From NCBI RefSeq assembly GCF_900109075.1, contig NZ_FNYS01000005.1, positions 62,001-126,000 on the forward strand: DNA of 64,000 nucleotides, read 5' to 3'. The notes beneath the pieces are model-generated. The model saw only the letters and a list, made by a program, of their open reading frames with translations, did no database searches and was not told where the DNA came from. The DNA is from Myroides marinus. Its GTDB lineage: Bacteria > Bacteroidota > Bacteroidia > Flavobacteriales > Flavobacteriaceae. The translations under genes were made by a program, and so were the position numbers. Shown in pieces: positions 50,150 to 61,100 of the stretch (positions within the stretch are counted from its first letter, which is position 1; every line of letters begins with the position of its first letter).

Positions 50150-51217
50150 TTACTTCTTTACTTTATCTATTTCTTGTTGGATAAGTTTCCAATCATAATA
50201 ATGAAAAACCTTACCATTACTCATCATAACTAACATCCCTTTATCGAAAGTATTATTTAGTCCTAACGAAGTTATCTCTAAGCCATCACATTCTATTGCT
50301 GAGACTGGTATTTTAGCGATTAACTGATGATCATGTGGATTAGCTCCTTTTCCTTCTCTTGGATAAACTAATATAGCATTCTCTTGTTGGTCAGAAACTA
50401 TAATATACCCCGTCAGATCATCTTTCTTATAGATACCAATCCCTTCATGGTCTCTTTTAGCATCCTCCTTTGCAAAGAAAGCCAACTCTTGATTTCCCTT
50501 TTCAGGATCAGCATAATACTTACGTACACCTACTGTTTCATCAGAATAATATATATACCCCAATTCTTGATCCACTGCTATTGCTTCTATTTCTTTCTTT
50601 CCACTATAAGTACCAAACTTTCTCTTTAACTCAAGACTCAACTTACCTGCATCATCTGATTGTATCTTATACTGCCATAAGTATTCTTCAGAAGGGCCAC
50701 TCTTACGACCTACTATTGCCAAAAGAGATTTATACTCTCCTTCTTTCTTTTCAAATAGAGCAATTCCCATTGGTTCATTGTAATTTTCTTCTTTTTCTCC
50801 TTCGAATACTTTCAAACCTCCATCATCTATAGGGGTTAATTCTGGTAATCTGAATACACGTATGGCATTAGCATTGCGTTCTGTTACCACAGCAATATCA
50901 ATCAGCTCATTTTTATAAGAAAATCCATATACAATATCCACATTATTAGGGCGAGCCATATCTAAATGTTTATTAACTATTTTTCCTTGTAAATCATAAG
51001 CATAGATACCTCCTCCATTTTCCTTATCTGTACCGATAACAAGGCTTTTACTCTTATCTATTGGATTAACCCAAATAGCAGGATCATCAGTATCGTATAT
51101 CGTTTGTTCTGTAATTATTGTCGGTTGTATAGCATCCTCAGCCACAGGAGCTAATTTATCTTTACAGCTTACTAATAATGCTAAAGCTACTAAAGAGTAG
51201 ATATATTTATTTTTCAT
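50150..51217 (-). CDS. Beta-propeller phytase lipoprotein
   Basis: The 355-residue protein has a lipoprotein signal ending ALLVSC (Cys17). The propeller begins with TIYDTDDPAIWVNPIDKSKS, the hallmark of 3-phytase/BPP enzymes, and later shows YSDETVGVRKYYADP and KRDHEGIGIY. It hydrolyses phytate with calcium at the cell surface. It overlaps the acid phosphatase gene by one base and ends the operon led by the TonB receptor. Confidence 0.92.
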   Translation of the reverse strand: MKNKYIYSLVALALLVSCKDKLAPVAEDAIQPTIITEQTIYDTDDPAIWVNPIDKSKSLVIGTDKENGGGIYAYDLQGKIVNKHLDMARPNNVDIVYGFSYKNELIDIAVVTERNANAIRVFRLPELTPIDDGGLKVFEGEKEENYNEPMGIALFEKKEGEYKSLLAIVGRKSGPSEEYLWQYKIQSDDAGKLSLELKRKFGTYSGKKEIEAIAVDQELGYIYYSDETVGVRKYYADPEKGNQELAFFAKEDAKRDHEGIGIYKKDDLTGYIIVSDQQENAILVYPREGKGANPHDHQLIAKIPVSAIECDGLEITSLGLNNTFDKGMLVMMSNGKVFHYYDWKLIQQEIDKVKK

Positions 51218-52215
51218 TATTTATCCTTTTTAATTATATGTGTATATAACACTTTTGCTTCTGCCTTATCTGCTTTGACCACTTGTACAGTCAATTCCTT
51301 ATCTAAAATAGAAAACGTCATAAAGCCTGGTTCTGCTGCAGCAAATATAGTATGTTCCATTTCTCCTGACGGTCTTACCTCACTCGCTGCACCTGATAAA
51401 AACTGTGTTGTATAACGTTCTTTAGGTTTTATAATTTGCAAATCATGCTCATGCCCACAGATATAAGCATCTACTTTATGTTTATCAAAGAAATCCGCAA
51501 ACTTCTGCTCAAAACCTTGGGTATCCTTATTCGTTTTACGCTTCCCTCCACTATACATAGGATGATGTCCTACTACTATTTTCCATTGAATAGATTTATC
51601 CGCTTTACCTAAAGTCTCTTCAAGCCATTTCATCTGTTTAGCAGTATCTTGTTCGCGAAGATCACCATACTTACTGCTCTTCTGATAACCATCTATAAAC
51701 GGATTAGTATCCATAACCACTAACAACAGCTTTTCTCCATTGTCAAGTTTAAACTCTTTACTATAATAACGATCAGGCATATTCCATCGTTTACTAACTT
51801 TAGTATAATCTACTTGTGCCTGTACATTACCTAGATAATCGTGATTTCCTAATGCAACATACCAGTCTGCATATAAAGATGGATTGGTATATATACTTTC
51901 AAAAGAAGATATCCAGTGGTAATCTTCTGTGCTTGCTACACCATTAGGATAAAAATTATCTCCTACCGATACCACAAACTCTCCGTCTAATACCACCATT
52001 GCATTTCCCATTTCTCTAGCCACATCTCTTTGATAGTAATCTCCTACTCTACCAAAGTCTCCCATAACCAAAAAGTTAAAGCTATCATCTTTATAAACTA
52101 GACTAGGAATATTGTTCCCACTATATCCAGTACTTTTCTCATACTCAAAAGGAGTTTGTGCATGACTATTAAAAGAAAGAGCGATTAAGGTTAGTATATA
52201 TAATATTTTTTTCAT
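51217..52215 (-). CDS. Purple acid phosphatase-like metallophosphoesterase
   Basis: The protein has 332 residues with a signal peptide ending SFNSHAQ. Metal motifs appear in order: VMGDFGR, SVGDNFYPNG, ALGNHDY, VGHHPMY and GHEHD. This is the tartrate-resistant/purple acid phosphatase pattern. It would release phosphate from organic phosphates in the periplasm or outside, working with the phytase. Middle gene of the operon. Confidence 0.92.
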   Translation of the reverse strand: MKKILYILTLIALSFNSHAQTPFEYEKSTGYSGNNIPSLVYKDDSFNFLVMGDFGRVGDYYQRDVAREMGNAMVVLDGEFVVSVGDNFYPNGVASTEDYHWISSFESIYTNPSLYADWYVALGNHDYLGNVQAQVDYTKVSKRWNMPDRYYSKEFKLDNGEKLLLVVMDTNPFIDGYQKSSKYGDLREQDTAKQMKWLEETLGKADKSIQWKIVVGHHPMYSGGKRKTNKDTQGFEQKFADFFDKHKVDAYICGHEHDLQIIKPKERYTTQFLSGAASEVRPSGEMEHTIFAAAEPGFMTFSILDKELTVQVVKADKAEAKVLYTHIIKKDK

Positions 52216-52237
52216 TGTAAGTTATTATAATGGAACA

Positions 52238-52259
52238 AGGGCGATTCATATTCGCCCTC
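52238..52259. other. Hairpin between receptor and phosphatase genes
   Basis: AGGGCGA pairs with TCGCCCT around a short loop, without a T tract. It could stabilise the mRNA end or reduce downstream expression. Confidence 0.5.
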
Positions 52260-52280
52260 ATTCTTATTTTGTATTATTTA

Positions 52281-55118
52281 TTAGAAATCAAACTTCAATC
52301 CTAATGTAAACTTAGGTTGATAGTACTCCATTTGTTTTACTCTATGACTCACTCCTTGATAATATCTCAAAGGTTGATTAGTCAAATTATTTGCTTCTGC
52401 AAATACACGTAAATAACGTGTGATTTTATATGAAGCATTCGCATCTAAGAATAGTTGCTTATCGTAATAACTATCTTCGAACTCATTTCCTCCTAATGCG
52501 TCTAAGTAATCAGATGTATAATTTACAGATACTCGAGCCGAAAAACGGTCATTCTCCCAAGATAAAGATCCATTAAACATGTGTGGAGCTGCACCTGGCA
52601 ACTTCATGTTTTTTCTTAGTTCCCCATCCTCATTAGCTATCCCTTTAGCTTCAGAGTGTGTATACGTATAGTTTACATATACTCCTAAACCTTTAAAGAA
52701 TTTACCTGGTAAGAAATCAAGTTGTCTTTGGAAAGCTACTTCTACTCCAAATAAGTTTACCTGATCACCATTTCTTTGTTGCATAAATTTCCAATTCTCC
52801 CCAGTCTTAATAGGGTTTACTTGATCTGGGAAAAGCTCAGTAAAGTTATCTCTTGTAAATGAATCCGATCTATAAGTATAAATAAAGTCATTTAAGTTCT
52901 TATAAAATATACCCGCTGAGAACATCCCTACAGATTTAAAGTACTTCTCTGCCATTAAGTCAAAGTTATAAGCATAAGTTGCCTTTAAATCTGGATTACC
53001 TGCTGATAACGCGTTATCTTGAGATGATACATTAATATAAGGTGCCAATGCATAATAATCTGGTCTAGCTAATGCTGTTGTAAATGCTGCTCTGTAGATC
53101 CAATCAGATGCAGTCTGATACTTAAAAGTAAGACTTGGTAATACATTGGTATAACTATTAGTATTTGATACTTGCCCTACTAAATCACTCTCATCTACTA
53201 TATGATTACCTGTATAATCTATACTTGTATGTTCAATACGAGCACCTACTATCATCGATAAGTTCTCATTGAAATCCTGATCCCAACGAATATAACCAGC
53301 ATAAATATCTTCTTTAGCTTTAAAATTAAGTGCTAAATACTCAGCTGGTACAGCTTCTTTTTTAAACAAACTACTATTGTGTAGATCTAATCCTCCTAAA
53401 TAATGATTAGAAGCAAAATAACCAGGTACATACTTATTTCCAGCTTGGAAATCATTTCCACCATAATAACTATTTGGCACAACATCTAGATTACCTATTA
53501 CATTAGTACCTATTGGTGAGAACTTATAAAACATATTCTCACGTTTCTTGTCTTTCAACCTTAAACGACCTCCAAATCTCAAACGTCCTTTTTGATCTTC
53601 AATAACTGAAAATGGTACTCTAAAATTTAACTTTGCTCCAAATTCACTATCTTTTGTAAAATTGTCATTCTCTGTAAGGTTTCTAAATGAGAAATTACCT
53701 GGAAGATCTTTAGCAGAAGTCACCATCGGAAATTTGCTATCACTTAAATGCTCCTGCATAGACACCTTCTTATTTTGAAAGTCAAGGTATCTCTCTCCTG
53801 GTCTATCTTCTGAAGCTCTTGAATAATTAACAGACCAATCCATATCTAAATTACTAGACCATAAATGTGTACCGCTTAAAGCATAATTCTGAATTCTTTG
53901 ATCTTCCAATCTAGTATTCTTATTTCTATTATTATCTACACCACCTTTAGTTTCTCTTCTGATATCCCCAGTATAACCTATGATATTGTTATCCGCATCA
54001 TAATCAGGTTTAATACTTCTATAACGCACACGATAGCGATTCTCTCTATCATCTCTCCAGTTATACATTACACTTGCATAGATAGTGTGGTTATCATTGA
54101 TTTTATAATCAAATGCTCCAGAAAAACTACGTCTTACACGTTGAACATCATATTTTCGAATATCATATTCACTTAGATATACATTATCATATTTATCCTT
54201 AGCCCATACAGCTTCCACATTATCTGATCCAAAGTTATTACTGTTATAAGAACCACTTAATATCATTCCAAATTTAGAATCAAAGAAACGATTACCATAT
54301 ACAAAACTACCAATATAGTTACCTTTCTCACGTATTGGATTATACCCTCCTGCTAATGTAGCAGAGATACGCTCTCCATAAGGGGAAGCTCTTGTAATTA
54401 GATCTACAGAACCACCTATAGCATCAGCATCCATGTCAGGAGTAAGTGTTTTATTTACCTCAATAGACGAAATCATATCAGCCGGAATTAAATCCATTTG
54501 TACATTTCGATTGTCTCCTTCAGCAGATGGAATACGATCTCCATTTAAAGTAACAGAATTTAAACTTGGAGCCAATCCACGAATAACTATATTTCTTGCT
54601 TCTCCTTGATCATTTTGCATTGTTATACCAGGAACACGTTTTAGTGCATCTCCTACATTTGAATCAGGAAAACGTCCTACTTGGTCAGCAGAAATAACAT
54701 TCGAAATATTCGAATTATTCATCTGTTGATTTAAGGCTTTAGCTTGTCCTTTTAAACGTTCACCTATAACAACTATACCTTCTAGTGTTTCTACATCTGT
54801 AGAGAGACTCAAATTCAAAACCTTATTTTGTCCTGATACTATCTCTACTTCTTTTTGAAGTGAAGTATAACCGATATAATCAACTGTTAAAGTATATTTC
54901 CCTTCGGGAATATTTAAGAACTCATAATAACCACCACTATTACTCACAGTATATTGTTTTCCATTATCTAACAATACAGCTGCTCCTGGTAGAGAACTTT
55001 TATCTCCAGAATCAACAACCCTTCCAGATAATATACCTTTTTTTACATGGTTGTTTTGTCCATATACAGTAAATGCAAAACAAATTGCAAATAAGAAAAA
55101 TAAGTACTTTAATTTCAT
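52281..55118 (-). CDS. TonB-dependent receptor linked to phosphatases
   Basis: The protein is 945 residues from MKLKYLFFLFAICFAFTVYG, a signal peptide. A carboxypeptidase-regulatory-like domain (GILSGRVVDSGDKSSLPGA), a plug domain (VISADQVGRFPDSNVGDALK, RNIVIRGL) and a 22-strand barrel follow, ending with the terminal Phe. It imports a ligand using TonB energy. With phytase and acid phosphatase downstream, phytate or another organic phosphate is the likely substrate. No SusD partner is present. A frame extension to 55148 overlaps the -7 element, so the ATG at 55118 is chosen. Confidence 0.92.
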   Translation of the reverse strand: MKLKYLFFLFAICFAFTVYGQNNHVKKGILSGRVVDSGDKSSLPGAAVLLDNGKQYTVSNSGGYYEFLNIPEGKYTLTVDYIGYTSLQKEVEIVSGQNKVLNLSLSTDVETLEGIVVIGERLKGQAKALNQQMNNSNISNVISADQVGRFPDSNVGDALKRVPGITMQNDQGEARNIVIRGLAPSLNSVTLNGDRIPSAEGDNRNVQMDLIPADMISSIEVNKTLTPDMDADAIGGSVDLITRASPYGERISATLAGGYNPIREKGNYIGSFVYGNRFFDSKFGMILSGSYNSNNFGSDNVEAVWAKDKYDNVYLSEYDIRKYDVQRVRRSFSGAFDYKINDNHTIYASVMYNWRDDRENRYRVRYRSIKPDYDADNNIIGYTGDIRRETKGGVDNNRNKNTRLEDQRIQNYALSGTHLWSSNLDMDWSVNYSRASEDRPGERYLDFQNKKVSMQEHLSDSKFPMVTSAKDLPGNFSFRNLTENDNFTKDSEFGAKLNFRVPFSVIEDQKGRLRFGGRLRLKDKKRENMFYKFSPIGTNVIGNLDVVPNSYYGGNDFQAGNKYVPGYFASNHYLGGLDLHNSSLFKKEAVPAEYLALNFKAKEDIYAGYIRWDQDFNENLSMIVGARIEHTSIDYTGNHIVDESDLVGQVSNTNSYTNVLPSLTFKYQTASDWIYRAAFTTALARPDYYALAPYINVSSQDNALSAGNPDLKATYAYNFDLMAEKYFKSVGMFSAGIFYKNLNDFIYTYRSDSFTRDNFTELFPDQVNPIKTGENWKFMQQRNGDQVNLFGVEVAFQRQLDFLPGKFFKGLGVYVNYTYTHSEAKGIANEDGELRKNMKLPGAAPHMFNGSLSWENDRFSARVSVNYTSDYLDALGGNEFEDSYYDKQLFLDANASYKITRYLRVFAEANNLTNQPLRYYQGVSHRVKQMEYYQPKFTLGLKFDF

Positions 55119-55145
55119 AATAATTACATTGTATAGTTTTGCAGG

Positions 55146-55173
55146 CAAACTTAATAGCCACTCATCAAGTCAA
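55146..55173 (-). promoter_or_regulatory. Promoter of the organic phosphate operon
   Basis: On the minus strand TTG (55173-55171) and TAAGTTTG (55153-55146) are 17 nt apart, close to consensus. The receptor start codon is 28 bp downstream. Confidence 0.65.
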
Positions 55174-55368
55174 TGTTTAATTATTATTATCATTAACAAA
55201 ACACATATATGTATATAATTACCACAAATAAAACATTCTATACATAAATTAAACACCATAAATCTAAATAAAACATAAAAAAACCAAGTATATAACACTT
55301 TACAGAAACAAAAACCAACACTCTCAATATTAATAAGATATTAACTCTATGTAAAGCTTATAAAACAA

Positions 55369-55399
55369 ATAACCCCTTGTAGAAACTACAAGGGGTTAT
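55369..55399. terminator. Terminator of the RND/adaptor operon
   Basis: ATAACCCCTTGTA pairs perfectly with TACAAGGGGTTAT around GAAAC. It lies just after the stop of the HlyD-like gene. Confidence 0.85.
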
Positions 55400-55418
55400 C
55401 ATATTTTTTTACTTTCTA

Positions 55419-56579
55419 TTACTTTCCTGTTCGAATAGAAGTACCTTCTAAAGAAGAATCATTTACTAATACATAAGATGCATACTTACGAATAGGATTA
55501 ATTGCTTTTTTAATACTATCACCATTACCATTGATAACTGTGATTTCTTGTCTTCCCTCTGGGTCTATACTAATAGCAGTCACAGGTATCTCTATAACAT
55601 CTTTATAGACGATAGATAAGATTATCTTATTATCAATACCACCGTCATCTCTAAGTTTTAGATTCTCTTGTACTGCAGAAGATTTATCTAAGAATACTAA
55701 TTCACTATCACCTTTAATGTTTAGTTTAAAAGGAACACGTTGTCCACCTACTCCTTCGAATGAGCTCACAACAGTCGTCTGCCCTTCACCTGCTAATCCT
55801 TTTTTCCACTGTGGTAATTCATTAGAAGGAATATCAAAGTAAACATCATAGCTAACTAAGTTATACAGTATATTCTTATCGTTAGCTGCCAATACATCAC
55901 CGACTCTTAGGTTTAGATTGCGAACAATACCTTCTCGTTCAGCCTTGATTGTATAACGTGTATATTTCTTATTATCCCCGTTTATACTCTCATTAAGCGT
56001 TTTTAATTGCTGACGAAGATCGTCTACTATCTGACGCTGTTTTAAGAATGCAGTAGTATCTTTTCTAGCAAGTTTCTGCATCTTATTCTCAGCACGCTCT
56101 ATATCTTTCTTTAAATTCTTGTATTCATTAAGTTCTCTATCTCTTTCTTTTTTAGACATGTTAAGCGACCCAACTTCTATATCGTACATAGGTTGTCCTT
56201 CAGATACCATTTGTCCTTCTCTAGCTATTACAGATACAATTCTTCCTTCCACTGTTTCTCTTACAGGAGTACTATATTTCAACTTAACCTTAGCTACATA
56301 TTCACGCGTATAAGTATGGTACTTACTTTGCAACAATAAAAGTGCGGGAAGTGTAGCTACTTCTTCTACTTTTTCCTCTTCTTTTACTTCTTCTATTGCT
56401 ACTTGATTTTCTACTATTTCTTCTTCCTTGTGTTCTACAGCGTTCTCCACAGTCGCTACTTCAGTAGACTCATCCTCAACCTTTTTATTTTTATTACCAT
56501 AATAACCTACCCCTACTAAGAAAAAAACACTTAGTACAGTCATTACAACCTGCTGTATTTTAACACTTTTATTACTCAT
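55419..56579 (-). CDS. HlyD-like periplasmic adaptor protein
   Basis: The protein has 386 residues. One N-terminal membrane helix (VVMTVLSVFFLVGVGYYG) is followed by an acidic, Glu-rich linker (about 35-80). The lipoyl half-motif VEGRIVSVIAREGQMVSEGQPMYDIE, a coiled coil (about 145-195), the second half (YTIKAEREGIVRNLNLRVGDV) and a C-terminal barrel follow. It resembles membrane fusion proteins, but the adjacent RND operon already has one. It may serve another exporter or add a regulatory role. The Glu-rich linker is unusual. Confidence 0.75.
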   Translation of the reverse strand: MSNKSVKIQQVVMTVLSVFFLVGVGYYGNKNKKVEDESTEVATVENAVEHKEEEIVENQVAIEEVKEEEKVEEVATLPALLLLQSKYHTYTREYVAKVKLKYSTPVRETVEGRIVSVIAREGQMVSEGQPMYDIEVGSLNMSKKERDRELNEYKNLKKDIERAENKMQKLARKDTTAFLKQRQIVDDLRQQLKTLNESINGDNKKYTRYTIKAEREGIVRNLNLRVGDVLAANDKNILYNLVSYDVYFDIPSNELPQWKKGLAGEGQTTVVSSFEGVGGQRVPFKLNIKGDSELVFLDKSSAVQENLKLRDDGGIDNKIILSIVYKDVIEIPVTAISIDPEGRQEITVINGNGDSIKKAINPIRKYASYVLVNDSSLEGTSIRTGK

Positions 56580-56660
56580 ATATCACTCTTGTAACTACAA
56601 AGATAACTAACTGATGCAAAGGACAGAAAAAAATTTAAATCAACCATAACTTCACAAACA

Positions 56661-56692
56661 AAAAAAACCAATATTGCGAACAATATTGGTTT
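56661..56692 (-). terminator. Terminator of the RND efflux operon
   Basis: AACCAATATTG pairs with CAATATTGGTT around CGAA. On the minus strand seven T residues follow, so it ends the OprM-like gene. Confidence 0.85.
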
Positions 56693-56722
56693 AATCCTCA
56701 ATCAAAAATCTACTATCAGTTA

Positions 56723-58114
56723 TTAATGTCCTCCCAATGCTCTATACAAGTCAACTAGTGATGCTAAATAATCTCTTTTTAACTCTGCAAAATTCAAACT
56801 ACTCTGTAATGCTAAGCCTTGCGCATTAACAACCTCTAAGTAAGATGCCTTATCCATCTCAAACATAAATTTAGTATTAGTAAGAGAAGTGTTTAATATA
56901 TCCACTCTCTTCTTCATTACCTCCTCTTTTTGAGATATCTTATCTATCTTCACTAATGCATTGTGTACATCAGTAAATCCAGCTATAACTTTATTCTTAA
57001 ATTCTATACCTGCTTTTTCTCTTTCTACAACAGCCATTTCATAAGCTGTTTTCAACTTCTTCTGGTTAAACAAAGGTTGTGTCAACCCTCCTGCTACCAT
57101 TCCGAATAACGAAGCTGGTGCATTAAACCAATTTGATGCTTCAAAAGAGTTAAACCCTCCTTGTGCTGAAATAACAATGCTTGGGTACATTTGTCCTTGA
57201 GCTGCTCCTACTTTTGCATTAGCTGCTTTTAGAGCATACTCTGCTACCTGTACATCTGGACGATTACTTAAAAAATCCACAGGCACTCCAGTGTTTAAAT
57301 CAGTAATGAAATTTAAATCACTTAATGTAACAGAGCGGGATATAGCCTGCGGATAATTATTCAAAAGCAAATTCAATCCACTTTCTTGTAAGGCAATCTC
57401 TTGCTCTATTTGAGGTATTAATTCTTTTGATTCTAACCATTGCGCTTCTGCTTGTTGCATAGCGATGATTGTCTCATTTCCTACCTCAAACATCTTTTTC
57501 GTTAAAGAGTAAGTATTCTCACGTAGTACAATACCTTCTTGTGCTATTTTTAACTGCTCATCTAACATTAACAAGTTGATATAACTTGTCGCTACCTCAG
57601 CAACTAATCTATTCTCTATAGCGCGTTTTACCTCTTCTGTTTGCATTAATGTAGCTAATGCAGCTTCTTTCTCTCTTCTGATTTTACCCCAGATATCTAG
57701 TTCCCAAGACAAGTTAAGGTTAGCGTTAAAATCATCATTAATACGTCCTGCATCATTAGCTGCTAGATAACTATTCTTTGAAGACTCCGTTCTATTAGCC
57801 GCTACATTCATTGTTAACTCAGGTAACAAAGCCATTCTTGACTGTGTGTATAACAATCGAGTTTGTTCAATGTTCTTAACAGCTAACTGTAAGTCCGCAT
57901 TTCTCTCAATAGCTAGATCAATCAGCTTAGTCAATTCTTCGTTCTTAAAGAACTCCACATAACCTAACTGTGCTAGATCATTAACTATAGTATCCGAAGC
58001 AGCTTCATTATAAAACTGTTTTGGTGTTTCTACAGACGGTCTTTCATAGTTCTTTCCCACTTTACATGAAGCGAACAATACTGAACCTAATGCTATATAT
58101 ACTATCTTATTCAT
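56723..58114 (-). CDS. RND outer-membrane channel, NodT/OprM family
   Basis: The 463-residue protein has a lipoprotein signal ending VLFASC (Cys17), then GKNYERPSVETPKQFYNE, typical of NodT-type factors. TolC-like repeats contain LSWELDIWGKIRREKEAAL and VDFLSNRPDVQVAEYALKAANAKVGAAQGQMYPSI. It forms the outer-membrane duct of the RND pump. It is 32 bp after the pump gene. Confidence 0.93.
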   Translation of the reverse strand: MNKIVYIALGSVLFASCKVGKNYERPSVETPKQFYNEAASDTIVNDLAQLGYVEFFKNEELTKLIDLAIERNADLQLAVKNIEQTRLLYTQSRMALLPELTMNVAANRTESSKNSYLAANDAGRINDDFNANLNLSWELDIWGKIRREKEAALATLMQTEEVKRAIENRLVAEVATSYINLLMLDEQLKIAQEGIVLRENTYSLTKKMFEVGNETIIAMQQAEAQWLESKELIPQIEQEIALQESGLNLLLNNYPQAISRSVTLSDLNFITDLNTGVPVDFLSNRPDVQVAEYALKAANAKVGAAQGQMYPSIVISAQGGFNSFEASNWFNAPASLFGMVAGGLTQPLFNQKKLKTAYEMAVVEREKAGIEFKNKVIAGFTDVHNALVKIDKISQKEEVMKKRVDILNTSLTNTKFMFEMDKASYLEVVNAQGLALQSSLNFAELKRDYLASLVDLYRALGGH

Positions 58115-58146
58115 TCTTTCTCGTAATAATTAAACTTGTTGAAATA

Positions 58147-61100
58147 CTAGTCTTCTAATACTTCTGGTTGCTCTGGTTGTTTTCCACTTACTTTCTCTTG
58201 TAAATACTGGAAGAATACGTATAAGAAAGGAATAACAAATACTCCTAAGATTACACCTACTACCATTCCTCCTGCTGTACCAATACTGATCGAGTGGTTA
58301 CCTTGAGCTGATGATCCTTGTACAAACATCAGTGGAATTAATCCTGCGATGAATGCAAACGAAGTCATTAAGATTGGACGAAGACGTAAACGTGAAGCTT
58401 CTACAGCTGCGTCTACAATGCTCATTCCTCCTTGTCGTTTCTGAACCGCAAACTCTACAATCAAAATTGCATTCTTCGCGAGTAGTCCGACCAGCATGAT
58501 GAGCCCTACCTGAACGTAAATATTATTAGCAATACCTACTGATCCGATGGCTAAGAATACCCCCATAATCCCAACTGGTAATGATAATAATACTACTAGT
58601 GGTAAAATGTAACTCTCATACTGTGCTGATAGAATGAAGTAAATAAATAAGATAGATAGACCGAAGATAAATACCATTTGTCCTCCTGACTTCTGCTCCT
58701 CTTTACTTAATCCTAACCAATCAATAGCATATCCTGCAGGTAATTTTTCTGCAGCTACTTTCTCTACCGCTTTCATTGCATCACCAGTACTTACTCCTGG
58801 TTTAATGATACCATTTACAGTAATAGAGTTAAATAAGTTATAACGGCTGATTGCCTGTGGGCCATACACTTTTTCTAAGTGTGCTAAAGAGCTAATAGGA
58901 ATCATCTCTCCAGAACCTGCTGTTACATAAATAGTTTTAAACGATTCTTCGTCAGCTCTAAACTGAGCATCCCCTTGTACGAATACTTTAAACTGCTTAC
59001 CAAAACGGTTAAAGTCATTCACCTGAGCAGATCCGTAGAATAACTGTACAGCACTCATCATATCGCTTACATCTACACCGTGCATCTTAGCTTTAACAGG
59101 GTCTACAACAATCTTATACATTGGGAAGTCAGCTTTAAACATTGTGAAGGCACTCTGTACCTCATCTGTTTCGCTTAAGTCTTTATTAAATTGGTTTACC
59201 ACACTAGCAAACTCATCTATACTTCCTCCTCGTTTATCCTGAACTACTAACTCTAATCCATCAAAGTCTCCAAATCCTGGTACTGTTGGGTTAGCGAATA
59301 CGTAGAACTCTCCTTCTTTTAACACAGTTAACTGTTCGTTTAACTCTGCTAATATTTCATTGATATCACTTACTTCTCCTCTATCTTTTAAATCTTTAAA
59401 TGAGATGAATCCCATACCGTACGCTGGACTGGCAGCATTACCTAAGATGTTAAATCCAGAAATAGTAGTTACAGTTTTTACAGCTGGATGCTTTCTCATA
59501 ATCTCATCACCATCCTTTAACACTGCTGCTGTTCTATCAATAGACGATCCTGGAGGTAATGAAAGAGCGAACATCGCAAATCCTTGATCCTCGTTAGGAA
59601 TAAATCCTTTAGGCGTACTATTCATTAAGAACACCATTCCTATGATAGATCCTACTAAGATACCTAAGCTTAATACTTTTCGTTTGATTAAGAACTTAAC
59701 TCCTACGATGTATTTATTTGTTAATGAAGTAAACCCAGCATTAAACGATCTAAAGAATCTAGTCTTAAATCCTGTTTTCTTAACTTCTCCAGTTTTTTCT
59801 AAATCGTGGTGGTGATTTTTAAGTAACAATGCACATAGCGCTGGACTTAATGTCAAGGCATTTACTGCCGAAATCATAATCGCAATAGCTAATGTATAGG
59901 CAAACTGCTTATAGAACACCCCTACTGGTCCTTCCATAAATCCTACTGGTAAGAATACCGCAGACATTACAAGAGTAATCGAGATAATAGCACCTGAGAT
60001 TTCACTCATCGCTTTTGATGTAGCCTCCTTAGCATCTAGCCCTTCGAGCTCCATCGTACTATGGACGGCCTCAACTACTACAATGGCATCATCCACTACA
60101 ATACCAATTGCTAGTACTAATGCAAATAGCGTTAGCATATTAATAGAGAACCCTAACATATTCAAGAAGAAGAACGTACCGATCAATGATACTGGTACTG
60201 CTATCGCAGGAATAAGAGTAGATCTAAAATCTTGTAAGAATATATATACAATGATAAACACTAAGATAAATGCTTCCATCAATGTATTTTTCACCTGATT
60301 AATAGACTCGTCTAATTGAGTTTTATTAGCAAATGTTACATTATATCTTAATCCTTTTGGCAACTGAGGAGTTAACTCATCAATTACTTTATATACTTGT
60401 GTCTGAATTTCATTGGCATTAGATCCTTTAGTTTGAAACACTGCCATACTCACAGCATCTAAGCTGTTAATCTTGTTCTCCTCATCATACGCTACCGCAC
60501 CAAACTCAATACGAGCAATATCTTTTAAGTATAATACGTTACCACTCTTATCAGCCTGAACTACGATGTTCTCAAACTGCTCTGGAGTATTGTATTTACC
60601 AGGATATGTCAATGTATACTGTACAGCACCACCAGCATTCTGACCTAAGTTACCAGCTGCAACCTCCATACTTTGACTTTGGATAGCACGCTCTACATCA
60701 GCAGGAGTCAATCCTCTATTTGCTAATTTGTGCGGGTCTAACCATACACGCATAGCATAATCTTTCTCACCGTATAACTGTACTTTACCCACCCCTTTAA
60801 TACGCTTTAACTCACGTACTAAGTTAATACGAGCATAGTTCTGTACGAATGTCTCATCATATAGAGTATTGTCCTCACTGATAAGGTCAATAATCATAAT
60901 CATACCACGCTGTTCTTTCTGCGTGATTACCCCAGCTTGTAATACCTCAGCAGGTAAGATACCTGACACCTGAGCTACCCTATTCTGTACGTTTACTGCA
61001 GCTTGATCAGGATCTGTCTCTAAGTCAAAAAACACTGTAATAGAGGCTGTACCATCATTACTCGCTGTAGACTCAATGTGAGTCATATTTTCAACCCCGT

